This document shows positions 37,132 through 45,444 of a stretch of 64,000 nucleotides of DNA, piece after piece. The notes under the pieces were generated by a model. That model was not told where the DNA came from. It searched no databases and saw nothing but the letters and a program-made list of their open reading frames with translations. The stretch's first letter is position 1. The number at the start of each line of letters is the position of its first letter. Location: positions 62,001 to 126,000 of the forward strand of contig NZ_AXVM01000006.1 in NCBI RefSeq assembly GCF_000484635.1. Reading direction: 5' to 3'. Source of the DNA: Comamonas badia DSM 17552. Lineage in GTDB: Bacteria; Pseudomonadota; Gammaproteobacteria; Burkholderiales; Burkholderiaceae_C. The translations under genes were made by a program, and so were the position numbers.

Positions 37132-38495
37132 GGCTTGGCTGCGGGCTGGGCGCCGACCACCACGGTCACCATGCGGTCGGGCTGGAGCTTGCGCTGCAGC
37201 GCCGCCTTCACGTCCCGCGCGGTGAGCGCTTCCACGCGGTCCGTCCAATGCTCCAGGTAATCCAGCGGCAAGCCGTTGCGCGCAATGTTCACCACATTGC
37301 CCAGCAGCTTGCGGTTGCTGTCGATGCGCAGCGCAAAGCCGCCGATCAGGTTGTCCTTGGCCGCGCGCAGCTGCGCCTCGGTCGGGCCGTTTTGCACAAA
37401 ATCGGCGATCACGGCGCGCGTGACCTTGATGGCCTCCATCGCCTGATCCGGCCGCGTCTGCAGGCCGGCAACGAAGGCGCCCGCCGACAGACCGGGCGTG
37501 AATTCGCTGAAAACGCTGTAGGAAAGCCCGCGCTTCTCACGCACCTCCTCGGTCAGCAGCGAGGCAAAGCCCCCCCCACCCAGGATATGGTCACCCACCA
37601 GCAGGGCGAGGAAATCCGGGTCACCGCGTACAAAACCGGGCTGGCCGATCAGCACATGCGCCTGCGCTGACTGGAACGGGATATCCAGCTCCTGTGCCTT
37701 CGCCAGCGGCTGCAGCGGCGCGAGCGCCGGCAGCGCGGCGCAGCTCTGCGCGTCACCTGCCGGCAGCCGCGCAAGCAGGCCATCCACCAGGCTTTGCGCC
37801 TGTGCGCGGTTCACCGCCCCCACCACCGCCACACGGGCGCGGCAGCGCTGCAGATAGCGTGTGTGGTACGCGCGCAGATCAGCGGTCTGAATGGCATCCA
37901 GCGTCTGCGCCGTGGTCTGCTGGCCGTAGGGGTTGCTGCCGTACACCGCCTTGGCAAACGCCTTGCCCGCCACGGTGCCGGGCTTGGTATCGGCCTCGGC
38001 AATCGCCGCCTGCCAGCGCGCGCGCTCACGCTGCCACACGTCCTGCGGGTAGCTGGGCTGGGCTATCTGGCGCGCGGCCAGCCGCACCGCGCGATCCAGC
38101 AGATCAGGCTTGGTGAGCGAGCGCAGCGAGAAGCTCAGCGCATCGCGCCCCGCGCCGGCGTCCAGGCTGGCCCCCAGATCGGCCCAGGCTTCGCCGAGCT
38201 GGTTTTCATCCAGCGCCGGCAGGCCATCGGCTGCCTGCACGCCCTTGGCGCTCATCAGCGCAACGGCGCTGGCAAGGCCGGCCTGCGCGGCCGGGTCGCG
38301 GCGGCTGCCGGCATCGAAATCCAGCTGCACATCCACCATGGGAATCGCCGGGCTCTGCACCAGCCAGACCTCGGCGCCGTTGGCCTGCGTCCAGTGCTCG
38401 ATCGGCAGCAAGGCAAACGCATTTTGTGCATAAAAAATGCCTGTAACGCCCGTAAATAAAGCGCTGAAAGCTATCTTTTTGATTGTTTTTAGCAT
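37128..38495 (-). CDS. M16-family peptidase-like protein lacking the zinc motif
   Basis: Periplasmic 455-residue member of the insulinase/pitrilysin-like fold. A signal peptide covers about residues 1-28 (cleavage near AFA-LLP). The place of the HxxEH zinc motif is occupied by AGLASAVALMSAKG, so it cannot bind zinc normally. The C-terminal subdomain has the glycine-rich GGGGFASLLTEEVREKRGLSYS block (GGGGFASLLTEEV, EKRGLSYS) used for substrate binding. It should act as the non-catalytic partner of the M16 gene 12 bases upstream. Its signal-peptide codons lie in a dispersed-repeat sequence (see repeat at 38435-38482). Confidence 0.9.
   Translation of the reverse strand: MLKTIKKIAFSALFTGVTGIFYAQNAFALLPIEHWTQANGAEVWLVQSPAIPMVDVQLDFDAGSRRDPAAQAGLASAVALMSAKGVQAADGLPALDENQLGEAWADLGASLDAGAGRDALSFSLRSLTKPDLLDRAVRLAARQIAQPSYPQDVWQRERARWQAAIAEADTKPGTVAGKAFAKAVYGSNPYGQQTTAQTLDAIQTADLRAYHTRYLQRCRARVAVVGAVNRAQAQSLVDGLLARLPAGDAQSCAALPALAPLQPLAKAQELDIPFQSAQAHVLIGQPGFVRGDPDFLALLVGDHILGGGGFASLLTEEVREKRGLSYSVFSEFTPGLSAGAFVAGLQTRPDQAMEAIKVTRAVIADFVQNGPTEAQLRAAKDNLIGGFALRIDSNRKLLGNVVNIARNGLPLDYLEHWTDRVEALTARDVKAALQRKLQPDRMVTVVVGAQPAAKP
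38435..38482 (-). repeat. Repeat-derived sequence inside the M16 signal-peptide codons
   Basis: On the plus strand, AAATAAAGCGCTGAAAGCTATC (quoted as AAATAAAGCGCTG and AAAGCTATC) closely matches ATAAAGCGCTGACAGCTATC of the intergenic repeat near 35925-35945. The patch is strongly AT-rich compared with flanks. It encodes part of the export signal (KIAFSALFTG). Confidence 0.6.
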
Positions 38496-38507
38496 GGCCC
38501 GCTTCCT

Positions 38508-39962
38508 TTACCGTATCGCACCCTGAGCGCCGCCCTGGGTGCCGCCTGGAGCGGCTGCGCGCGGCTTGGCGCCCGCGGCCACGGGCTGCGGCACCAAGGT
38601 ACCGACGGTGAGCTGGTCATCGCCGAAATAGCGCTCGGCCACCGATTGCACGTCGGCCGGCGCGACGTGCTGCAGCAGCGCCAGCAGGCGGTCGTCCGCA
38701 TCCAGCGGTAGCCCTTGAATCCAGTTGCTGCCCAGGTCGCTGGCCTGGCCGCGCAGGGAATCGCGGGCGTAAATCGTCGATGCCGCCCATTGCGCCTTCA
38801 CACGCGCGAGCTCGGCGCTGCTGACGCCGTCCTTCGCCACCCGCGCCACCTCGGCGCGCAAGGCGGATTCCACGTCGGCCGCGCTCTTGCCCTGCGCCGG
38901 CACGCCGCTCAGCATGAACGTTGCCGGCCCGCGCCCGAACACCGAAGCCCAGGCCCCGGCGCTGTCGGCCACGCGGTCAGGTCCCTGGGTCAGCGCGCGA
39001 TCGAGCCGCGCGCCGTCGTAGCCGCTGAGCACGGCCGAGAGCACGAGCAGCGAAAGTGCGTCCCTGTCCGTGGCACCAAGGTCCTGCAGCCTGTGCATCG
39101 CGGGGATATGAAACGCCAGCGCCACATAGGCCTGCTCGGCCGGCGCCTTCAAGCTGATGCGCCGCATGCCCTTTTGCCCGGGTTCCAGCTGGGGCTTGCG
39201 CGCCGGCAATACCTGCACCGGCAGCCGGCCATAAATCTCCTCGGCCCAGGCGCGCACCTGCTGCGGATCGACGTCGCCGGCAATCACCAGCGCGGCATTC
39301 GCCGGCGTGTACCAGGTGCGGTAGAACTGACGCACATCATCGGGCTGCAGATTGTCCAGATCGTTCATCCAGCCAATCACCGGGTGGTGGTAGGGCGATG
39401 CCATGAACGTGGCGGCGTTGAGCTGCTCCATCAGTGCCGCACGCGGCTGATCATCGGTGCGCATGCGCCGCTCTTCCTTGATGACCTCGATCTCCTTGCG
39501 GAACTCTGCATCGGGCCACTGGTTGTGGGCAAAGCGGTCGGCCTCCAGCGCCATCACGTCCTTGAGGCGGCTGGCCGGAATCTGCTGGTAATAGCCGGTG
39601 TAGTCGCGCGTGGTGAAGGCGTTTTCCTGCCCGCCCAGCTGCGCCACACGGCGCGAAAACTCGCCGGGCGCAAGCTTGGCGGAACCCTTGAACATCATGT
39701 GCTCCACCACATGCGCCACGCCCGTCGTGCCATTGACCTCGTCCATGCTGCCAGTGCGCACCCAGAGCATCTGGATCGCCGTCGGCGCGCGATGGTCCGG
39801 CTGCACGATGAGCGGCATGCCATTGGCGAGGCGAAATTCCTGCGCGCCGGACGCGGTGGTGACCAGCGGTGCCGCACCGCCAGAGGGCGCGGCGGGCTGC
39901 GGCGGCGCGACGGTGCTGCAGCCAGCGAGGAAAGCCGCGCAAAAAAGAAGGGTGTGTTTCAT
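38508..39962 (-). CDS. M16-family zinc peptidase lipoprotein
   Basis: Envelope metallopeptidase of 484 residues. The N-terminal lipoprotein signal ends in FLAGC (Cys near residue 15). The inverted zinc motif HxxEH is HVVEHMMFKGS near residue 85, and the distal Glu lies about 75 residues on in FRKEIEVIKEERRM. The C-terminal half shows PAEQAYVALAFHIPA and the SVLSGYDGARLDRAL region. It is translated first, with the zinc-free partner following after 12 bases; such pairs work as heterodimers. It is divergent from ftsY with only 29 bases between starts. Confidence 0.93.
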   Translation of the reverse strand: MKHTLLFCAAFLAGCSTVAPPQPAAPSGGAAPLVTTASGAQEFRLANGMPLIVQPDHRAPTAIQMLWVRTGSMDEVNGTTGVAHVVEHMMFKGSAKLAPGEFSRRVAQLGGQENAFTTRDYTGYYQQIPASRLKDVMALEADRFAHNQWPDAEFRKEIEVIKEERRMRTDDQPRAALMEQLNAATFMASPYHHPVIGWMNDLDNLQPDDVRQFYRTWYTPANAALVIAGDVDPQQVRAWAEEIYGRLPVQVLPARKPQLEPGQKGMRRISLKAPAEQAYVALAFHIPAMHRLQDLGATDRDALSLLVLSAVLSGYDGARLDRALTQGPDRVADSAGAWASVFGRGPATFMLSGVPAQGKSAADVESALRAEVARVAKDGVSSAELARVKAQWAASTIYARDSLRGQASDLGSNWIQGLPLDADDRLLALLQHVAPADVQSVAERYFGDDQLTVGTLVPQPVAAGAKPRAAAPGGTQGGAQGAIR

Positions 39963-39991
39963 AGAATGCCTGCGATTCTAGAAACTTCGCA

Positions 39992-41194
<1,203 letters not shown>

Positions 41195-41203
41195 GACGAG
41201 GCG

Positions 41204-42363
41204 ATGGCCCACGATTACGGCAGCCTTGCGGGCAACAGATCCACCGCACCAAGCCGGATACTTGCCAAGATGCAGGAGCGCGTGAAGAACCTGCAACACA
41301 GGTGAGGCGCTGGCCGAGCAGTACCATGCCCGCCGGGACGATGGCGGCATCCTCGCCATCAAGGCCGAGGCGCAGCAGGCCAAAGCAGCAGCGGCGCAAG
41401 CCCAGGTCGAGGCGCGGCAATTCACCTTGGAACACCTGCTGGGCGACTATGCCGACCACCTGGAATTCCAAGGCCGTCGATCCCATGCCGACGTGCGCAG
41501 CATCGTCAAGTTGCACGTCGTGAAGCCCTGGCCCAGGGTGACCAGCCTGCCCGCCAATCAAGTCTCTGGCGAGCAGATTGCGGACATGATGCGGCGCGTA
41601 GTGGAGCTGGACAAGGATCGCACTGCCAACAAATTGCGCAGCTACGTTCGGGCGGCATACCAGACTGCGAAGGCTGCGCGCTCCAAGGCGAGTATTCCTC
41701 TTCGGTTCAAGGCGTACCACATCACGCATAACCCGGCGGCAGATACCGAGCCTGATGAATCGGCCAATTGCGCGGACAAAAACCCGTTGAGCGTGCAGGA
41801 GCTGCGCAGCTACTGGCAGGCCATCATGGGCATGGACGGTTTCAAGGGCGCAGTCTTGCGCCTGCACCTGCTGACGGGCGGGCAGCGCATCGAGCAATTG
41901 GTGAACCTGCGCACTGCCGATATTGCCGAGGGCGCAATCACGCTCTACGACGGCAAGGGCAGACCGGGCAAACCGGCGAGGCCGCACACCATCCCACTGA
42001 TCCCCGAGGCGGCGGCGGCGCTGCTGGCCTGCCAGCCCCGGGGCACCTACGCAATCAGCACCGATGGCGGAAACACCCACCTGGCCGCGACCACCCTGAG
42101 CGCGTGGGCGGTAGGGTAGAGGCCGCAGCAGGCATTGATGGTTTCCAGACCAAGCGCATCCGATCCGGCGTGGAAACCCTGCTGGCCAGCGCCCGCGTGA
42201 GCTCAGACATTCGAGGCCGCCTGCAGTCCCACGGTATCGCCGGGGTGCAGGCGCGGCACTACGACGGGCACGACTACCTTGATGAAAAGCGCGAAGCCCT
42301 GGCGCTGCTGCTGCACCTGCTGCAAGAACAAAGCGCCAATGTGGTGCATATCAAAACGGCCTG
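41204..42363 (+). pseudogene. Tyrosine-type site-specific integrase, frameshifted twice
   Basis: The reading begins MAHDYGSLAG at 41204 and runs to KNLQHR and a stop near 41302. The family sequence then continues in another frame (TGEALAEQYHARRDDGG) through VKLHVVKPWP, MMRRVVELDKDRTANKLRSY, and LTGGQRIEQLVNLRTADI, which carries the first catalytic Arg, to ATTLSAWAVG and a stop at 42117. Finally a third frame carries AGIDGFQTKRIRSGVETLL, IRGRLQSHGIAGVQARHYDG and HDYLDEKREAL, with the likely nucleophilic Tyr in HYDGHDYL. Two frameshifts (near 41297 and 42110) therefore break a roughly 380-residue phage-type integrase. Without suppression it is inactive, which would trap the element. Confidence 0.88.
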
Positions 42364-42373
42364 AACAGGCCCC

Positions 42374-42410
42374 TTGACACCACCATGCAAATTATGGTTT
42401 CATACACCAT
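42374..42410 (+). promoter_or_regulatory. Promoter -35 and triple half-site operator of the toxin-antitoxin pair
   Basis: TTGACA (42374-42379) is a perfect -35. Downstream are ACCAT (42382-42386), ATGGT (42394-42398) and ACCAT (42406-42410), each separated by exactly seven bases, ending next to the ATG. This forms two overlapping palindromes with 12-bp periodicity across the expected -10 region, an arrangement suited to cooperative autorepression by the DNA-binding antitoxin. The -10 itself is poorly defined (TTTCAT at 42398 with 18-base spacing is a candidate). Confidence 0.65.
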
Positions 42411-42701
42411 ATGAAGGCACGGCGCATTTTTTACGACAAGGCGCTGCTGCCCGATGGGGCGATTGTGGAAATGGTCATATGGCAGTTGCCTGCACCATCG
42501 CCCGAGCGCCCGCATGGACTGAAATACAGCCTGTTCTATGGCCGCGATGGGCGGCGCATCGTAGCTTACGACAACGAGCGCGGCAAGGGTGACCACAAGC
42601 ATATCGGCGCGGTGGAGAGCCCCTACCACTTCACCAGCGTGGAGCAGTTGGTGGCCGATTTTCTGGCGGACGTGCAGCAGGCCAATGGAGGTGCATCATG
42701 A
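42411..42701 (+). CDS. TumE-like (DUF6516) putative toxin
   Basis: A 96-residue protein, first gene of a two-gene toxin-antitoxin-like module. It starts MKARRIFYDKALLPDGAIVE and contains VEMVIWQLP, HGLKYSLFYGRDGRRIVAYD (quoted in parts: GLKYSLFYGRDG, RRIVAYDNERGKGDHKH), and YHFTSVEQLVADFLADV. This layout matches the DUF6516 family, now annotated as TumE toxins, whose mechanism is not well established. The ATG directly follows the operator half-site. Its last codon overlaps the next start as ATGA, so toxin and partner are coupled. I rely on remembered family features; confirmation needs a profile search. Confidence 0.68.
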   Translation: MKARRIFYDKALLPDGAIVEMVIWQLPAPSPERPHGLKYSLFYGRDGRRIVAYDNERGKGDHKHIGAVESPYHFTSVEQLVADFLADVQQANGGAS

Positions 42702-43045
42702 ACAAAGTACAGGTACACGTCGGCAATCTGGCCGACATGGGCGCGCGCTTTGCAGGCGCGTGGAACCGTGCGGCGGCTGGCGAGCAGGTGAATGAAAACC
42801 ACGTCACCTTTCTGGACGTGCAAACCATGCTCGACACCTTGACACCCAAACGCCTGGAACTGCTGCGCCACGTGCACCGGCAGGCCGCAGCCAATGTGCG
42901 TGAGCTGGCCCAGGCGCTGGGGCGCGATTACAAGAACGTGCATGGCGACGTGGCCATCCTGGAGGCCGCCGGGCTGCTGGTGCGCGAGGGCGGCAAGCTG
43001 ACCGCGCCGTGGGAGCAGGTGCAGGCTACGGTTTCGCTGGTTTGA
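42698..43045 (+). CDS. Winged-helix antitoxin-like DNA-binding protein (TumA / HVO_A0114 type)
   Basis: A 115-residue protein overlapping the putative toxin gene by four bases. A helical N-terminal part (ADMGARFAGAWNRAAAGE) is followed by LTPKRLELLRHVHRQAAANV and a winged helix: VRELAQALGRDYKNVHGDVAIL (about 68-89) as the helix-turn-helix, and AAGLLVREGGKLTAPW as the wing. This is typical of HVO_A0114-like regulators that accompany DUF6516 genes. It is expected to bind the toxin and the ACCAT/ATGGT operator. Toxin-first order is the reverse of many type II pairs. Confidence 0.7.
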   Translation: MNKVQVHVGNLADMGARFAGAWNRAAAGEQVNENHVTFLDVQTMLDTLTPKRLELLRHVHRQAAANVRELAQALGRDYKNVHGDVAILEAAGLLVREGGKLTAPWEQVQATVSLV

Positions 43046-43049
43046 GCGC

Positions 43050-43501
43050 TGCACGCCGGGGTTGACGTGGTGCACCCCGTACTTGAATCCGCCAAAGCGC
43101 TGCGCAGCCTCGAACACCGGCTTGAACTGCGGCACCCGCTCGCCAGGTTGCGCATGGTGCCTACAGTCTTGTCCCACAGCGATACTCAGAAACAGCAAAG
43201 TGTGAGAAGGCAGCTTGTCCAGCGCTGCATTGATAACGGTGTTGACCGTGCCATCAAACGCACTGGTGATGGAGCCAAAGCCGGTGCCGTCCTCGTCAAA
43301 CGGGCCCTCTTGCAGTTGCCAGCAGTATTCATCCCACAAATGGCGGGTTGCAACATCGCCAAACAGGCCGACGGTATCCATGTCCTGCAAGGCTGCAATC
43401 ACAGCATCAACTAACCGGGATAAATCTGATTTGGCACTGACACGCACGGCGGCCATCAGGCGGTCGTGGTCATCCGCAAGGATTTCTATGGTGTCTGACA
43501 T
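43050..43501 (-). CDS. Unassigned acidic protein in the element, 3' end uncertain
   Basis: The ATG at 43501 opens a frame with a plausible protein start: MSDTIEILADDHDRLMAAVR, SRLVDAVIAALQDMDTVGLF, HLWDEYCWQLQEGPFDEDG, and DKLPSHTLLFLSIAVG near residue 110. The first ~115 residues look like a real, acidic, cytosolic protein; I do not recognise a family. After about 43180 the frame stays open to 42623, but beyond 43045 it is antisense of the antitoxin-like gene and is not credible. The true gene may have been truncated by a deletion that fused its 5' part to the module. It faces toward the toxin-antitoxin genes. Confidence 0.45.
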
Positions 43502-43694
43502 CGGTGTCTCCATCAGCGTGGTGTTGATTGCATGGGCAGGATTGAAAGTTGGTACAGCGCCAAATCGACCAAAACCGTCTAGGGTTTGCCAATGCTGGGC
43601 AACGCTCTCAGCATCAGGGAAATTTTCGGTGAATGATGAAGATCATGGACGGATGTTTCAGCAAGTGGCGTGAGATTTTTGAAGGGGCATGAAG

Positions 43695-44329
43695 ATGGCA
43701 ACCAGCAAACTCACCTCCAAGAAAAAACCAGCAAGTGACCCGAAGGTTCTGGAGGTTGTGGAAGTGCCTGACGAAAATCATTCCGTGGCGCTGGCAAAGC
43801 TGGTGACGGATGGCACATCCACCGCTGCAACGCTGCAAACCTATGCTGGCGCAGGCCCCGAGCTTGGAATCACCGAACTGGTGGCAGCGATGCGCAAGGC
43901 GGGAGCTGAAACAGTTGCCGGAAACTTTGGCCGCATCGAGCGCATGCTCACACACCAGTTCATGACACTGGACGCGCTGTTCAACAATCTGGCGCAGCGC
44001 TCAGGACGGCAGGAGTCTTTCAAGGGTATCGAGGTGCTGCTGCGCCTGGCCCTGAAAGCGCAGTCTCAGGCACGCACGACGGCGGAGACTCTGGCGCTGC
44101 TGAAGAACCCATGCCCTATATCCGGCAGGCGAACATTGCGCAGGGGCCGCAGCAGGTCAACAACGGCGCTCCCGCGAGCGCGGGAGAAACACAAAGCAAA
44201 CCAAACGAACTATTGGAGCACCACCATGGCAAACGGCTGGACTGTGGAACGCAGGCAACGGCAGGCCGAGCTGATCCGGCAATGGCAACCGTGGGAGCAA
44301 AGCACCGGCCCGCAATCCGCCGAGGGTAA
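43695..44329 (+). pseudogene. Conserved phage/plasmid-associated protein, frameshifted
   Basis: The first part (43695-44108) reads MATSKLTSKKKPASDPKVLE and continues through LAKLVTDGTSTAATLQTYAG, ERMLTHQFMTLDALFNNLAQ and LLRLALKAQSQARTTAETLA to LKNP. The family sequence then continues in a second frame: MPYIRQANIAQGPQQVNNGA, SKPNELLEHHHGKRLD, ending at 44329. One missing base near 44108 explains the break. Related proteins, of unknown function, occur in many proteobacterial mobile elements. Without the frameshift it would be about 210 residues. Confidence 0.7.
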
Positions 44330-44450
44330 AACGCGATCCTCACGCAACGCCTGGAAGGGTGGCTACCGTCAGCAACTGCGCCAGCTTTCCTAGGACTTGC
44401 GCCAGGAACTGGCCGATATGCGCAGGTTCAACGACATGGCGCGGCGGTGA
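44226..44450 (+). pseudogene. Small conserved mobile-element protein with premature stop
   Basis: MANGWTVERRQRQAELIRQW, QPWEQSTGPQSAEGKTRSSR and NAWKGGYRQQLRQLS are followed by TAG at 44391. In the same frame the sequence goes on plausibly as DLRQELADMRRFNDMARR to TGA at 44448. Homologous short proteins of unknown function often overlap the gene above in the same way. Either it ends at 55 residues or it is a nonsense mutant of a 74-residue protein; I favour the latter. Confidence 0.6.
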
Positions 44451-44482
44451 ATGTCGGCTTAAAGGAGGGCATCGCGCCTAAA

Positions 44483-44503
44483 ACTGTCACCAGACTGTCA
44501 CCA
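44483..44503 (+). repeat. Direct repeat ACTGTCACCA x2 at element edge
   Basis: ACTGTCACCA occurs at 44483-44492 and again at 44494-44503, just before the tRNA-Lys terminator. Tandem GTGACAG-type words are common at the ends of integrase-borne elements, so this may mark the right end or recombinase arm sites. Confidence 0.5.
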
Positions 44504-44505
44504 AG

Positions 44506-44537
44506 AAAAAAGCGCACTATGCAAAACATAGCACGCT
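44506..44537 (-). terminator. Rho-independent terminator after tRNA-Lys
   Basis: Read on the minus strand, AGCGTGCTATG pairs with CATAGTGCGCT (two mismatched central pairs) around TTTTG, and six T follow. It ends the transcript of tRNA-Lys and of any tol-pal operon read-through. Confidence 0.8.
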
Positions 44538-44551
44538 TTCCTTGTCTGTAT

Positions 44552-44627
44552 TGGTGGGTCGTGCGTGACTCGAACACGCGACCAACGGATTAAAAGTCCG
44601 CTGCTCTACCGACTGAGCTAACGACCC
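44552..44627 (-). tRNA. tRNA-Lys (anticodon UUU)
   Basis: A 76-base cloverleaf with encoded CCA at 44552-44554. The acceptor GGGTCGT pairs with ACGACCC. The D-arm is GCTCAGTCGGTAGAGC, the anticodon loop CTTTTAA gives UUU, and the T-arm is GTGTTCGAGTCACGC. Its 5' end is only four bases after the tcdA stop, so it is probably made from the same transcript. The accessory element abuts its 3' side. Confidence 0.98.
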
Positions 44628-44631
44628 AAAT

Positions 44632-45444
44632 TCAACCAAGCCTGCGATTATAAGTGGCTTTTCGCTCTTTCCTGGCTACCAGGGCCCGCATCGCCCAGCC
44701 TGCAGCGCACATGCCAAACGTGGCCGTCACCGCAACGCTGGAGCCATAGCCATGACAATTGAGCGTGCCATCAGGCGCCGCCACTGCGCACGATGCATCT
44801 GGCGGTGCCACGCTCTCGCGGCTGAAGACGCAGGGAATGCCGATCGGGTGGCCATCACGCGCCGCGCCATGGTGGCGCCGCAGGGCGTAGCGCAGCTTGG
44901 CCAGCAGCGGATCGTGCGTGACAGCCGCAAGGTCGTCCACCTCCACGCGTTCGGCCTGCTGCTTGCCACCAGCGGCGCCGACGGTGATGAAGGGCACGGA
45001 CTCTTGCAGCGCCCAGGCCGCCATGGCCGTCTTCGCGCGCACCTGATCACAAGCATCGATGACGGCGTTCACGGCGTCCGGCAGCAGCAACTGCCAGTTG
45101 TCGGGCTCGACGAAGTCTTCCACGCAATGCACGGTGCACCCGGGGTGGATCAGTGCAATGCGCTCGGCCATGGCGCAAACCTTGGCCTGACCCACGGTGG
45201 TGGACAGCGCATGCACCTGGCGATTGATGTTGGACTCGGCCACATGGTCCAAGTCGATCAGCGTGATCTGCCCGATCCCGCTGCGCGCCAGCGCCTCTGC
45301 TGCCCACGAGCCGACGCCCCCGATACCCACCACCACGACGTGCGCACCCTGGATGCGGGCTGCGCCGACGGCACCGTACAGACGCTCCAGCCCGGCAAAA
45401 CGCCGGGTGAGATCCACCTCGGGCTCGAAGGCAGGGGCCGTCAC
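44632..45444 (-). CDS. tcdA: tRNA threonylcarbamoyladenosine dehydratase (TcdA/CsdL)
   Basis: ThiF-like ATP-dependent enzyme that cyclises t6A37 to ct6A37 in tRNAs; 270 residues, standard. DLTRRFAGLERLYG (about 10-23) and the nucleotide loop VVGIGGVGSWAAEALARSGI (about 39-58) are visible, with SNINRQVHAL carrying the catalytic Arg. The C-terminus has GYGSSVAVTATFGMCAAGWA and a short membrane-associating tail. The GTG at 45444 overlaps the cpoB stop (GTGA). It lies between cpoB and tRNA-Lys, itself a t6A-bearing tRNA. Confidence 0.93.
   Translation of the reverse strand: MTAPAFEPEVDLTRRFAGLERLYGAVGAARIQGAHVVVVGIGGVGSWAAEALARSGIGQITLIDLDHVAESNINRQVHALSTTVGQAKVCAMAERIALIHPGCTVHCVEDFVEPDNWQLLLPDAVNAVIDACDQVRAKTAMAAWALQESVPFITVGAAGGKQQAERVEVDDLAAVTHDPLLAKLRYALRRHHGAARDGHPIGIPCVFSRESVAPPDASCAVAAPDGTLNCHGYGSSVAVTATFGMCAAGWAMRALVARKERKATYNRRLG

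Larger units (their letters stand above)
41204..44503. mobile_element. Small decayed integrative element between ftsY and tRNA-Lys
   Basis: About 3.3 kb of accessory sequence separates ftsY from the 3' end of tRNA-Lys. It contains, in order, a frameshifted tyrosine recombinase, an operator and intact-looking TumE/TumA-like toxin-antitoxin genes, an unassigned minus-strand reading frame, and two damaged conserved phage/plasmid-type genes. The right edge has a direct repeat (44483-44503) just before the tRNA terminator. I found no copy of the tRNA 3' end near the left edge, so exact attachment sites are not defined. Confidence 0.65.

Noticed and set aside
41195-41230. Attachment-site copy of the tRNA-Lys 3' end at the left edge of the element
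   Set aside because: I compared the tRNA 3' sequence with this region and saw no matching direct repeat.
42623-43045. C-terminal part of the minus-strand frame that starts at 43501
   Set aside because: It lies fully antisense to the antitoxin-like gene with shadow-type composition, so only the upstream part is kept as a candidate.
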